From Malaya genurostris (Eukaryota > Arthropoda > Insecta > Diptera > Culicidae): 64,000 nt of DNA. Below, one piece after another: positions 11,501 through 20,887 of this stretch; position 1 is the first letter of the stretch; each line of letters begins with the position of its first letter. Below the pieces are notes generated by a model. The model ran no database searches and was not told the origin of the DNA. It saw only the letters and a program-made list of their open reading frames with translations. The DNA lies in contig NC_080571.1 of the NCBI RefSeq assembly GCF_030247185.1, positions 112,957,067-113,021,066 on the forward strand, written 5' to 3'. The position numbers and the translations under genes are program-made.

Positions 11501-11780
11501 CGAAAACCACACGTAACTTTGTAGTAGAACTAGTGGGTTTCAGGACATAGTGGTGTGGTAAATAGAAACCCTGTGAATCATCGGGCTTCGGATTCTCGAT
11601 CATGTGACCAAGTGCTTCGTACTCCCGCAGGAAGTCACTATACTGTTGCTTCAGCTCAGGAACGCCGTTCAGACGTTTTTCCAATCCATAAAATCGTTTT
11701 TCGACCGTGCGCCTCGAATCTCCCAGTAGGATCTTCTTATCATTGAACGGTAAACGCACCAAATATCTGTCGTTTGCCAT
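8532..11780 (-). CDS. BEL/Pao pol: reverse transcriptase, RNase H, integrase
   Basis: This is a 1082-codon frame. Visible in order are: RT with catalytic FTADISKMYRQV (133-144) and the YMDD box (212-215); an A17-type region; RNase H with GFADAS (390-395), AELLAA (441-446) and WSDSQ (470-474); an integrase zinc finger (H near 704-709, C739, C742); the integrase core with D774, D841 and E895 (TGLDFAGP, SDNATNFEGAN, HFGGIWEAG); and a DUF5641-type C-terminal domain ending before 1082. Length is usual for BEL/Pao pol. Oddity: the last RNase H acidic residue, normally in an NPAD motif, is alanine (NPAACLSRG, residue 518). The ATG follows directly and in frame after the gag stop, so this was probably one polyprotein. 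Confidence 0.93.
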   Translation of the reverse strand: MANDRYLVRLPFNDKKILLGDSRRTVEKRFYGLEKRLNGVPELKQQYSDFLREYEALGHMIENPKPDDSQGFYLPHHYVLKPTSSTTKLRVVFDGSAASDTGISINETQLIGPIVQNDLVSILLNFRIHRFVFTADISKMYRQVAVHEDDRRYQRILWRETQNELLKTYDLQTVTYGLASSPFLATMSLRQLTEDEGVQYPLASKAIQKSCYMDDALFGADTLPEIIELKNQTVALLAKGCFCVHKFASNSQELLTDIPEVQRERGIEIKDTSINTIMKTLGVAWIPAKDEFTVVLSTHPVDKYAIYTKRTILSQIAKIFDPLGFVGPAVTAAKLIMRELWSLNLEWDQTVPADMAQLWIEYYQQLQTLNNIKIPRWILSKETSDIELHGFADASELAYGACIYTRLKRTDGTAEMKLVCSKSRVLPRKTKEQKQITTPRAELLAAVLLSRLTVKILAAFEIQFSCVTMWSDSQIVLCWIRKSPSELKTYVGNRVREIQNTTEGFQWKYIPTKENPAACLSRGIAPKNMESHSLWWTGPTMFRIADPIIVVPPAIVDEDIPEVKKTVLVTAITEARLPLFDRISRFSIILRAMAYVVRFCDVLRSGRKKLTNGLPTTDEISRSHALIMRLVQTEAFATELKLLRTKNPNLKVPFRSLHPFIDPNDAILRVGGRLRNAQVPYEYKHQALLPERHPLTITLIRYLHQTNLHPNQRSLLAIVRQRYWPLRAKNIIRKVIYQCIPCYRLKPTTSTQLMGDLPDYRVQPSFPFTRTGLDFAGPFNIRGNHKLRNAQITKGYICVFVCMATRALHLEAVSDLTSEAFLGALQRFVSRRGLIENLYSDNATNFEGANNELRRLAELFRDEQHCRDLDTFCTQRGIKWSFIPPRSPHFGGIWEAGVKSVKRHLMRILVEHNLSFEQFSTVLTQIEAILNSRPLTPTSDDPNDVRAITPAHFLIGREFQTIPEPSYQQIHPGRLSKWQFVQDLKQKFWNLWMTHYLHELQQRQKDFKITTFKIGALVLVVDDNVPPLQWMLARITELIPGRDGHTRVVGLRLPNGKTTTRAIKKICLLPLDGEGEEPAIPS

Positions 11781-13964
11781 TCACTGATGCGTTCTTTCGA
11801 AATGTTGCACGCATTCTTCTTCAATAGTAGAATTTAATCCTTCGATATCGCCGAACGATTCAATTTCCCAAAACTTTCTCACTAATGTATCCACGCTTTC
11901 TTCGGAGGCAGTAGCGGAGAAGGAATGAACGACTCGAGAATCTTCGTTCGGAACTGGTCCACTCAAAACCCATCCAAACTGAGTTTCTTGTAGTAAAGCA
12001 CCACTTCTTGGTAGTTGAAGTCGACCTATCATCAGCATATCAAAAAATACATCTGCTCCCAACAACATGTTGATCTTGTCGGGGACATGGAATCTTGGAT
12101 CTGCGAGTTCGATTTCGCTTGGGAGAGACAAGGTACTAATATCCACCTTACTACTTGGCAGAACTCCCGTGATTTTGGGAACCACAAGCAGTTCCAAGCA
12201 AACCGTGTAGTCGTTGACACGAGACGTCACTTGGGTATGGATCTTGAGACGAACTTTGGTCTGAGTATCGTTCAAACAGCTGATGTGCACATTTGTTGGA
12301 TGCTTCTTTAGCGCTAAAAGAGTCGCGAACTGCTCGGTCACAAAGCTCGTATGCGACCCAGAGTCCAGTAGTACTCGACAGGGATACTGTTGACCGCCCT
12401 TCCCGTGGAGAAGAACGACTGCTGTAGAAAGGAGTATCTGCTTTCCCAAGTTTTTTGGTTGCGCGCAGAAATTAGATTGTTGCTCTACATCTGTTGTAGC
12501 TACAGTCGAACCGCTCGTTGATGACTGCTCAAAAGTTTTCGTTTGCTCTGCCTTCTTTGCGGACGGTGACGACTTTTCAGACTCTTTCGCACTATCATCA
12601 GGATGGAGAATTGTGTGATGAGGTTTCCGACACTTTTTGCACGTATGTTTCGACGTGCAGTTGCTTAGTCTATGTCCTTTCTGGAGACAATTGAAGCAGG
12701 CACCAATGCGTCGCAGGGGATTGTACTTGTTGGATAAGTTTACGTTCTTGAACGTATCACATCTCCACAGCTCATGATTATTAGAACATTGCGGACACTT
12801 ATCGGTAACAGTGAATAAGGTACTCGTCTTTCCCTTCGCTTCTTCTACGTTGCGTACTGGTTTTTGGTTTTTCGGTATTTGCTTCACTGCAGGTTGAATC
12901 TTTTCCAATACCTTACATCTTTCTCGTAGAAACTCAAGCGTGTCGTCATATCCTGGTAAGTCATCGTCTACGTGATTCAATTCCCAGGCTTTGCGAGTTT
13001 CGGTGTCTAATTTGGAAACAAGACGATTGATCATCATGCACTCCCCTAATCCTTCTACAGGAAGACCAAGGTTCTTTAAAGCTTCAACATTTTTCGTGCA
13101 TGTGTCAATAAGTTTTCGGAGATCGGACGCATTTTCGCTCAGTAGTTTTGGAAGGTTGAAAAGAGCATCAATATGTTTATCAATAATGAGCCTTTTGTCT
13201 TCGTATCGCTCAATCAACATCTTCCACGCAGCATTGTAATCATTATTGTTTATGATTTCTTGGTCAATAATACCTGCGGCTTTGCCCACTAACGAGTTTC
13301 GGAGATGGTAAAGCTTAATACCGGGAGCTTCAGAACTGTACCGCTGCATAATCGTCTCGAACATAGATCGAAAGGCGAACCAATTCTCATACGTCCCATC
13401 AAACGTGGGTAACGGAACCTTCAACGGTGGTAGGTGTAGCGCAAATTCGGACGTCCTATTCTGCATACTTTGTAGCGGCTGGATGGTGCGAGCAGCATCT
13501 TCCTCCATCTTAATGTTATCATCGATCAATTTAGAAATATAGATGAATAACTCACCGTATTGCTGCTCAAACCTAACATATGCTTCCTCAGCCTCCTCTC
13601 GTACCTCGTCTCCAACGTCCGCTTCAAAAACTCTCTGTTGAAGCTGGTCGTATTCCGCAAAGGCACTCTCGATGGTTTTTAGCTGAAGCTGTAAGAACTG
13701 TTTACACTTCAGATTTGGGTTTGGAACGTCTTGGCTAGATTCCAAACTCGATCGCACTCTCATCAATTTGTTTCGCACGGAATCCATTCGGCTGTTCATC
13801 ACCTTTATTGCTGCCATTGCTTCTTTCCTTTCTTCTTTGGCTTTTTTCTTCACTTTTTGAGCACTCACTGATGGGGTTTCATTTTCTTCTTCGTCCTTTT
13901 CTGGTAATTCCAACTTTCGTGGATCACCTTTTTTAGCCCTCGGCATTGGCGTTTCGATCGACAT
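11781..13964 (-). CDS. BEL/Pao gag and aspartic protease
   Basis: This is a 727-codon frame. An N-terminal basic/acidic, probably coiled-coil region (about 10-160) precedes a DUF1759-type capsid region (about 185-330, LPTFDGTYENW). Three cysteine clusters follow: CPQC...C (390-402), a CCHC knuckle CFNCLQKGHRLSNC (423-436) and CKKC...H (442-454). The retropepsin/DUF1758-like domain has its DSG catalytic triplet at 534-536. Gag packages the RNA and the protease processes the polyprotein. The frame ends CAG-TGA, and the next codon is ATG of the pol frame with no frame change. BEL/Pao elements usually encode one continuous polyprotein, so the TGA is either a recent nonsense change or a readthrough site. 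Confidence 0.92.
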   Translation of the reverse strand: MSIETPMPRAKKGDPRKLELPEKDEEENETPSVSAQKVKKKAKEERKEAMAAIKVMNSRMDSVRNKLMRVRSSLESSQDVPNPNLKCKQFLQLQLKTIESAFAEYDQLQQRVFEADVGDEVREEAEEAYVRFEQQYGELFIYISKLIDDNIKMEEDAARTIQPLQSMQNRTSEFALHLPPLKVPLPTFDGTYENWFAFRSMFETIMQRYSSEAPGIKLYHLRNSLVGKAAGIIDQEIINNNDYNAAWKMLIERYEDKRLIIDKHIDALFNLPKLLSENASDLRKLIDTCTKNVEALKNLGLPVEGLGECMMINRLVSKLDTETRKAWELNHVDDDLPGYDDTLEFLRERCKVLEKIQPAVKQIPKNQKPVRNVEEAKGKTSTLFTVTDKCPQCSNNHELWRCDTFKNVNLSNKYNPLRRIGACFNCLQKGHRLSNCTSKHTCKKCRKPHHTILHPDDSAKESEKSSPSAKKAEQTKTFEQSSTSGSTVATTDVEQQSNFCAQPKNLGKQILLSTAVVLLHGKGGQQYPCRVLLDSGSHTSFVTEQFATLLALKKHPTNVHISCLNDTQTKVRLKIHTQVTSRVNDYTVCLELLVVPKITGVLPSSKVDISTLSLPSEIELADPRFHVPDKINMLLGADVFFDMLMIGRLQLPRSGALLQETQFGWVLSGPVPNEDSRVVHSFSATASEESVDTLVRKFWEIESFGDIEGLNSTIEEECVQHFERTHQ

Positions 13965-14094
13965 TCAACATTTACTAATCCGATTCGCGGCTCTTTCACG
14001 AAATTATTTCGAGCACAACGAATTTACTTGTTTTATTTCAAGTAACGCGTTAATCACAACCACAATGTAGAACCAGTATTCCAGTGTTTCCAAC

Positions 14095-15023
14095 TAAAGG
14101 GTGATTTTTTAAGAGCTTGAGAACTTTTTTAAACAATAAAACGCATAAAATTTGCAAAATCTCATCGGTTCTTTATTTTAAACGTTAGATTGGTACATGA
14201 CATTTACTTTTTGAAGATAATTTCATTTAAATGTTGACCGCGGCTGCGTCTTAGGTGGTCCATTCGGAAAGTCCAATTTTGGGCAACTTTTTCGAGCATT
14301 TCGGCCGGAATAGCCCGAATTTCTTCGGAAATGTTGTCTTCCAAAGCTGGAATAGTTACTGGCTTATTTCTGTAGACTTTAGACTTGACGTAGCCCCACA
14401 AAAAATAGTCTAAAGGCGTCAAATCGCATGATCTTGGTGGCCAACTTACCGGTCCATTTCTTGAGATGAATTGTTCTCCGAAGTTTTCCCTCAAAATGGC
14501 CATAGAATCGCGAGCTGTGTGGCATGTAGCGCCATCTTGTTGAAACCACATGTCAACCAAGTTCAGTTCTTCCATTTTTGGCAACAAAAAGTTTGTTAGC
14601 ATCGAACGATAGCGATCGCCATTCACTGTAACGTTGCGTCCAACAGCATCTTTGAAAAAATACGGTCCAATGATTCCACCAGCGTACAAACCACACCAAA
14701 CAGTGCATTTTTCGGGATGCATGGGCAGTTCTTGAACGGCTTCTGGTTGCTCTTCACTCCAAATGCGGCAATTTTGCTTATTTACGTAGCCATTCAACCA
14801 GAAATGAGCCTCATCGCTGAACAAAATTTGTCGATAAAAAAGCGGATTTTCCGAATGGACCACCTAAGACGCAGCCGCGGTCAACATTTAAATGAAATTA
14901 TCTTCAAAAAGTAAATGTCATGTACCAATCTAACGTTTAAAATAAAGAACCGATGAGATTTTGCAAATTTTATGCGTTTTATTGTTTAAAAAAGTTCTCA
15001 AGCTCTTAAAAAATCACCCTTTA
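14095..15023 (-). mobile_element. Tc1/mariner derivative with perfect 174-bp TIRs, nested in BEL leader
   Basis: The element spans 14097-15021 (925 bp), starts aagggtgatt and ends aatcaccctt, with TA target duplications at 14095-14096 and 15022-15023. The terminal inverted repeats 14097-14270 and 14848-15021 are identical over 174 bp. The left TIR contains the C-terminal coding end of the transposase, so the right TIR is an inverted copy of the 3' end that replaced the normal 5' end. It lies between the 5' LTR and the gag start of the BEL element and therefore inserted after it, or moved with it. Confidence 0.9.
14204..14863 (-). pseudogene. Tc1/mariner transposase, catalytic domain only (DD41D spacing)
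   Basis: This 219-codon frame encodes only the catalytic part of a Tc1/mariner transposase. The first Asp is in LFSDEAHF, the second in WFQQDGATCHTA, the third in DLTPLDYFLWG. Forty-one residues lie between the second and third catalytic Asp when the Asp of TPLDYF is taken, the DD41D spacing reported for rosa-like elements. No N-terminal helix-turn-helix DNA-binding domain is present; the apparent start codon lies inside the right TIR. The product could not recognise TIRs on its own, so the copy is non-autonomous. No internal stops are seen, which fits a young copy. Confidence 0.85.
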
Positions 15024-15499
15024 CAACTGAATCGGCGTTCTAAGCCGGTAGCCGAGTAAATTCACAAATGCACACTGTCTAGTACGAAATCGCTCACTGC
15101 ACAATAGAACCGGTAACACAAACGCGTTGTTCCCGCATTCAACGTCGATCACTTAGTGATAAATTTAAACTATGTTAGACTTTCCGAATTCAACCACAAT
15201 CGGTGGTGTCAGCAACAAATGATTACTCAGGCACAATCACATTAATTTTCCGGATTGCGCCCTCAGGGCTTTTTCTTTGCAATCACCATGTATGAAGGCA
15301 AGCTTATTTTCTATATGTCGAACCGTCGGTGGTCCGATTTCAAAATGGCGTCGTATTCGAATGCTTCCCGCAGATAGCTTCTTCACGCAATGGCGTCACT
15401 TCGCACTGTCGTTTCCGCGATAACGAGTACACCAGTCGGTGTTCGGTTTCAAATAAAATCACTAGAATTCCAACATTTCCGCGAGAAAGTTGGTCAGAA

Positions 15500-15539
15500 C
15501 TCCGTAACAGGATCGATCCGGTTCGAAAGAACCAAAAAA
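15500..15539 (-). other. Candidate primer-binding region of the BEL element
   Basis: Just inside the 5' LTR (15540) the - strand reads about six T residues, then GGTTCTTTCGAACCGG. TGG right after the LTR is the usual start of a tRNA primer site. The donor tRNA is not identified, and the self-complementary ggttc/gaacc could alternatively be a small stem. Confidence 0.35.
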
Positions 15540-15733
15540 TGTGCTGTTCGGAGGCAATGGACTGTATCGTTACAAAATCAAAAAATCGCGTGTGCTCTCG
15601 GAGCAGTCAAACTTATAACTAACTTTTATTCAGATCGATTACAATGGTATGTGTATGAGAATGAACTGGAATCACGGTGTTTCATTTCTTTGATGGTTGT
15701 CGCGTCTTCGTGGATCGAGTTGCCAACCTAACA
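15540..15733 (-). repeat. 5' LTR of the BEL/Pao element (194 bp)
   Basis: Same 194-bp sequence as 8311-8504, differing only at 15640. It is directly followed by the target duplication agcat (15734-15738). For this - strand element it is the promoter-bearing LTR. Confidence 0.93.
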
Positions 15734-15739
15734 AGCATC

Positions 15740-16810
15740 ACATGTGGATTTGCGTCACCTGTAAATCTTATAATGTCTATTGAATTTTTTGACCTACAAT
15801 GGATAAACTACAAATCTTTATTGGCATTAATTTTTTCAGAGGAATTTCGATAGAAAGTTCAACTAAAATATTCAGTGCTAATTTGGGGATATGCAGATGA
15901 TGAGAAATTTAGCATTTTAATAAATATGAAATATATTCGTTAGGAATTGTGGTACGTTGTTGAGAATCCATGGAACCTGTAATTGACTAATCAATAATCG
16001 ATCGTAAAGAAACATAGAACAATTTTCCGAACCTAGTTCTACACTGCTAAACAATATAAAACTGATTTACCAAAATAAGAAAAAAATGGAATGCCCTTAT
16101 TGATTCGTTCGTTTATTGCCTGATTGACTCTTCTGAGAAAATAAAGCTTATTAAAACATTTGTATGGTAAGGTTTAGAAAAAATGCTTATTTGCATCAGA
16201 TCAAGTCGTTATATATCTCAAATTACAGGTTAGCCTTTAGCGTATAGCATTTTTTTTATATCTTTGATAATTTTCGTGATACAAGCATTTTACGAAAAAG
16301 TCCAATTTTGCTTTTTCAAAAATGGTGGGGTAACCCTGACCGCCTATGCTTTTTGCTGAATCAGTACACATTAACTAAATTTTGTAAATTTAAAATGATA
16401 AATAAATGAATGTTATGTTATTAAATGATCATAAAATATAAATCAACAAAGAGCAAAATAATTAATCAGAGTCAATCGCCATCTGGTCGTACAGAAATTC
16501 CCATTTGAATCGCAGTAACTGCTCGACGAATAATATTTTCATCACTTTTCGGTACCTTTCGTTTGGAATAACGGTTTACGAACCATTGTGCTTAAAAATA
16601 TCAAAAATTCATTTTAATTTTATAAATAAACAATTTCATATCAAAAAAGGCATTAAAAGCTCGGATTTAACCCACTAAGGAGTATATCGAAAATAAGCTA
16701 TCCACAAATTTTTCTTTCAAGTTATGATAAAAACCGATATTTTATTCAAACTAAAAATTGATCCTTTATTGCACGAGGTTAAACTTGAGTATAATGGAAA
16801 CCGAATGAAA
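15740..16810. other. No gene recognised between BEL and DD37E elements
   Basis: AT-rich noncoding sequence without recognisable coding frame. It may include the 3' non-coding end of the DD37E element starting at 16817, whose terminal repeats I could not place. Confidence 0.35.
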
Positions 16811-16816
16811 TTTAAG

Positions 16817-17844
16817 TTATTCCTTCACGAATTTCGAACTTTTGATCGAACGCTCTTCAACAAGTTCCGGACAAGTGTTGCATCGCATTTTCTGGACGCT
16901 TGAGTTCAAATTTTTTGAACTCCTGCATGTTCCCAGCTGCCTTACCAGTCTTCTTGAAGATCCTTTCACGATTGCCCAGTAACGTTCGATGGGTCGAAGC
17001 TGAGGGCAATTTGGTGGATTGTGGTTTTTCTTGTCGAAATTTATACCCTTTTCCACAAGCCAATTGAGAGTGGTTTTGGCATAGTGAGCCGACGCTAAAT
17101 CCGGCCAAAACAGTGGAGATGTACTATGCTTCCTATATAATGGCAGCAATCTCTTCTGGAGACACTCAGATCGATAGATTTTTGCATTTACAGTTCCGGT
17201 AGTGTAAGAAATGGTTGACTTCAAACCACAGGAACATATTGCTTGCCATACCAGTACCTTTCGACCGAATTTCTTCACTTGAATCGACCTGTCCGCATCG
17301 CTCACATCCTCCCCAACGACGACAGTAAAGTATTGTGGACCTAGAAGGGTTTTCGAGTCCTCCTTTACACAATTCTCATCGTCCATCAAAACGCATGCAT
17401 CCGGAAAAGACGCGAATATAATTTCCGGGTCCTGTTGCTGCTCGCTTCTTCTGTTCTACACTTTGTTTCGAGATTTTCTGCTCCTTGTAGGTCTTCAGGT
17501 GATTTCGCCTCTTGATACGCTGGATCATTCCGACACTCGTCCCTGCTGTTTTTGGCCACATCACGTATTGATTTGTTCTTCATGATTAGAGGTACCACTT
17601 TATGGTCCAGTTTCGGGTTGGAAGAACCGGGTTTTCTGCCTCTTCCTGGTAGCTCATCCAAAGAGTAGTGTTTCCCAAACTTTTTAATGATGGTTTTAAT
17701 ACTGGTATGATGAATTCCAAACCGCTTCGCCAATTTTCGCATAGTAATACCCTTCTCACTTAGCCATGTGTCCCGAACCTCAATTTTCACTTCCTTTTCA
17801 TTACGCGACATTTCGAAAACGCAGAATTTCAACCACACAAACAA
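16817..17844 (-). pseudogene. DD37E Tc1/mariner (ITmD37E-type) transposase, frameshifted copy 1
   Basis: An N-terminal frame (17386-17844) has two helix-turn-helix-like segments (KLAKRFGIHHTSIKTIIKKFG, and a GRGRKPG linker between DNA-binding halves). The C-terminal frame (16817-17389) carries MDDENCVKED (first Asp), WPDLASAHYAK (second Asp) and PQLRPIERYWA (Glu). Counting gives 37 residues between Asp and Glu, the DD37E spacing described for mosquito ITmD37E elements. The parts are out of frame: similarity moves through a third frame around 17400-17560, so at least two or three frameshifts exist. Nonfunctional. Terminal inverted repeats were not found. Confidence 0.85.
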
Positions 17845-17903
17845 GTAAACAAACGAAAGCTAATAGCCAAACGCACAGCATGCTGTGATCTGAGCATAAA
17901 AAA

Positions 17904-19766
17904 CGTGCTTAATCCACCTAGCAGTGAGATGATACCTTTTTTTATCAATACGCATGTGTTTTTGCATGGATATTCTAAGGTGTTTTAGTTCTCATGACAT
18001 TATTTTAATTATCGTCGTTTAAAACGGCAAATTGAGATTTTAATCACTCATTACCCTGTAATGCCGAAACTGCAAAACATATCGAATTTCAATCTTAGCG
18101 TGCGACAATCGATTGAACATTCCATGAGATGTCGAGGTAAGTTCCATTTTAGAGTTTTTCGTCATTATTTATGGTACTTCCAGAGCCGGTATTCAGGAAT
18201 TAGCATAGCCCAAAATGATTCGAATGGCCATAAATTATTACGCCAAACAATTTACATGAAAATTATATACTCATCATCTGTAATTCCAGAATCGGATAAA
18301 ATTCACCAATTTTTTATGGGACCTTAAGTCCTGTAATATTTGTTTTTGAAGTTCGATTTGGTCTTTTTTGAGAAAATGATTGAGCTTTGAGAATCGATTC
18401 GATACTGGAACCGGAATTCTAAAATCGGTGTAGCCGAAATTAGTTAAATTCACCTGAGCAGTGTGTAGACATCTTTGAGAAATTGTAGTGCGAATTAAAA
18501 TTTGGGGGTACATTCCGAATCCAAAAACGAATACCGCTCAAACTGAAATAAATTTATTTGGTAATCGACTATCCAAATCTGCAAACCCGATAAACCTGAT
18601 TAATTTATGTGAAATGGACATTTTTATACTAATCACCCTGCATTTTCTAAACCAAAAGTCGGATCTGACTAAAAAGTAAGAGGTTTTATAGGATTTTAAG
18701 ACCTCTCATTTGAATCATAGATGATTCTTAGATTTCATTTGAATCTTAGATCGGTTCAGCCATCTACGAGAAAAATTAATTGCATTATTTTAATTTCGTT
18801 TCACATATCATCCTGTGGTTCCGCAATCAGAAGTCGGATCCAAACGTAATTCAGGAACCTTATTTGGGAGTATTAGACTTTTCATATGAATCTGAGTTTG
18901 TAGAAAACGGTTTAACCATCTCCGAGAAAATTGAGTGAAATTATTTGTCACACACGCATTTGCTGATCTCGACGAACTGAGTCGTATGGTATATGGAAGT
19001 CATGTTCTTCCAGCATTTATTGCTGTAAATAGTTTAAATCAATATAATTATGGAATTACTTCCAACTCGATAATGCTGGTATCATCTGGTTTACATATGC
19101 CATATTCGAAAGCTTATGTTGCCAAAAATGAACCGTGCTAAAATTGGTCCGAGGCAAATTGTCATAAAAAAGGATGCTGTACACAGTCTTTTTGGTACTT
19201 AGAAACAATTATATGTAACAGTATACAAAATCGTGTTTCATGTTGCTCTCAAGCATTGCTTTTTCATACAGCGCTCAAAATTCCTTCTACTGGAATAAGG
19301 CTTACACAAAAATATCGATATCTCCGTTAAAAATGGACGGATTTTAACAATCTATGGCTTGTTGGATAGGTGTTACCGAGCGAAATCTAAGTCTGGAAAC
19401 ATATTCTGTTTTCAATGTCAATTGTGACAGATACTGTCAAAAAACTGAAAATTTTGACATAAAACTTCGTATAACTCAAAAAGTAAACATCCGATCTCAA
19501 AACCATTCAATAGCGTTCTGGGTGACGGGGAGACCTTTCATTTGCGAATAGTTTGATCAAAATCGGTCCAACCATCTCTGAGATCTCGACCTCTTAGTTG
19601 ACAACACACATACAGACACACACACATACACACACACACACAGACATTTGCTCAGTTCGTCGAGCTGAATCGATTGGTATATGACATTCGGCCCTCCGGG
19701 CCTCGGAAAATTTTTCGAAAGTTTGAGCGAATTCTATACCTATTTTTTATATATATAAAAAAAGGT
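17904..19766 (+). repeat. TTAATCCACC-family repeat, copy A (1863 bp)
   Basis: This noncoding repeat starts cgtgcttaatccacctagca and ends with the palindrome-like ttttttatatatataaaaaaaggt. An A-run flanks both sides (aaaaaa before, aaaa after). Internally it has diverged modules containing 'aatcggttcagccatct', a (CA)n stretch near 19600-19645 and the block 'cattcggccctccgggcc'. Copies B (20966-22485, inverted), C (52871-54752) and D (58331-60110) share the same ends. Short frames in it are repeat shadows. Confidence 0.85.
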
Positions 19767-20885
19767 AAAACCATCACAAATACATGCGTACAACACAAAT
19801 GTATGTGGATAGCTTATTTTCGATACGCTCCTTATTTGCACCACCGCGTCATTTTTTCATTTACGTCATTCATTACGAATCAATTAGAAAACAATAACGA
19901 AAAATACACCAAAAATACGCACTTTGTAAGACTTCAACCACATAATCTAAATCGACTTATCATTTTTATTCGAATGACATACCTCTACTTGAATTTTGCT
20001 TATATCATAAAACTACCGTGACGAAGTCTAGATAGTATAGTTTAAATCCGATTAGCACATAAAAACATAAATGTTGTCGTGATAAAAATTAAGTCATATT
20101 GTTTTTATGAAACACAATCAGTTTAATGCGTCCGCCATTTTATCCGCTTTAATTTCCTGGTAGCGTTCGGAGCCTTATAGTAGCTTTCAAATATGACTTA
20201 GTATATCGAAATTCATTTAGCCATCTCCGATATAATTGAGCCAATAGAAAAAAGTGTGATTGGTTGGTTACGTCACTTATACCATTGTATCTCCGGAACC
20301 GGAAGTGAAAAGTGCACTCACACAGACATTTTCCGATCTCGTCGAACGGAGCCGAAAGATTTAACACTAGGAGTCTCAAGGTCTCCGATCAAAGGTCTAT
20401 ATATTTTGTTGGGGAAAGGTGGAAACACGATGAAATGTATGTGACCTAAAAGTTCGTGATATTATCCCATAGAACGAATTCTATCAATTATCCTTGACTA
20501 TAACACGTAAATTATTATGGTTGCACTTCGATTTTTTTTAATCTTTCACAGCAATTGAAACTGGCAAACTTCATTTCAAACAAGTTGTCCTTGGTGATAA
20601 TTTAACTAGAACTGTGTCCGAATATTGATCAACTAATTGAGTTATTAATATCCCTGATGATCGACTTAAATTTAATCGAATTGTTTGAAGATAAATTTGT
20701 GTTGTTTAAAAAGTTGAATAATTCGAAAAGTCCATTAAGTAATCAAACGAGTAATCGATTATTAAACCAAAAAATCGTTTAGTTTACAATTATATTAGAT
20801 TATTGAATAATCGAATGATTCAATAAATCCGACGTCCTAGCTGGCTCAATCCTATTAAGAAACATTCATATTTTGATTGTTTTCA
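19767..20885. other. Spacer between inverted copies A and B; one decayed repeat module
   Basis: No gene. 20190-20400 contains a decayed module of the same type as in copy A (agccatctccgatataattg, then acacagacattttccgatct). 20640-20830 is very AT-rich with repeated 'taatcga' motifs. Confidence 0.45.
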
Positions 20886-20887
20886 TA

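Larger units (their letters stand above)
8306..15738 (-). mobile_element. Nearly intact BEL/Pao LTR retrotransposon
   Basis: The element itself spans 8311-15733 (7,423 bp including a nested DNA transposon) and is bounded by 5-bp target duplications agcat at 8306-8310 and 15734-15738. It carries 194-bp LTRs, a gag-protease frame and an RT-RNase H-integrase frame on the - strand. The order protease-RT-RNase H-integrase and the DUF1759/DUF1758/A17-type domains place it in BEL/Pao. No envelope-like frame lies between the integrase stop (8532) and the 3' LTR (8504). The LTRs differ at one of 194 positions (8411 a versus 15640 t), so insertion was recent, yet a TGA splits the polyprotein and another transposon sits in the leader. 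Confidence 0.93.

Noticed and set aside
14717..14914. + strand frame ending in the same residues as the transposase C-terminus
   Set aside because: It is the mirrored TIR read from the other strand; a by-product of the inverted duplication, not a second gene.
8311..15733. Endogenous retrovirus with envelope
   Set aside because: No frame lies between the integrase stop and the 3' LTR, and the domain set is that of an ordinary BEL/Pao retrotransposon.
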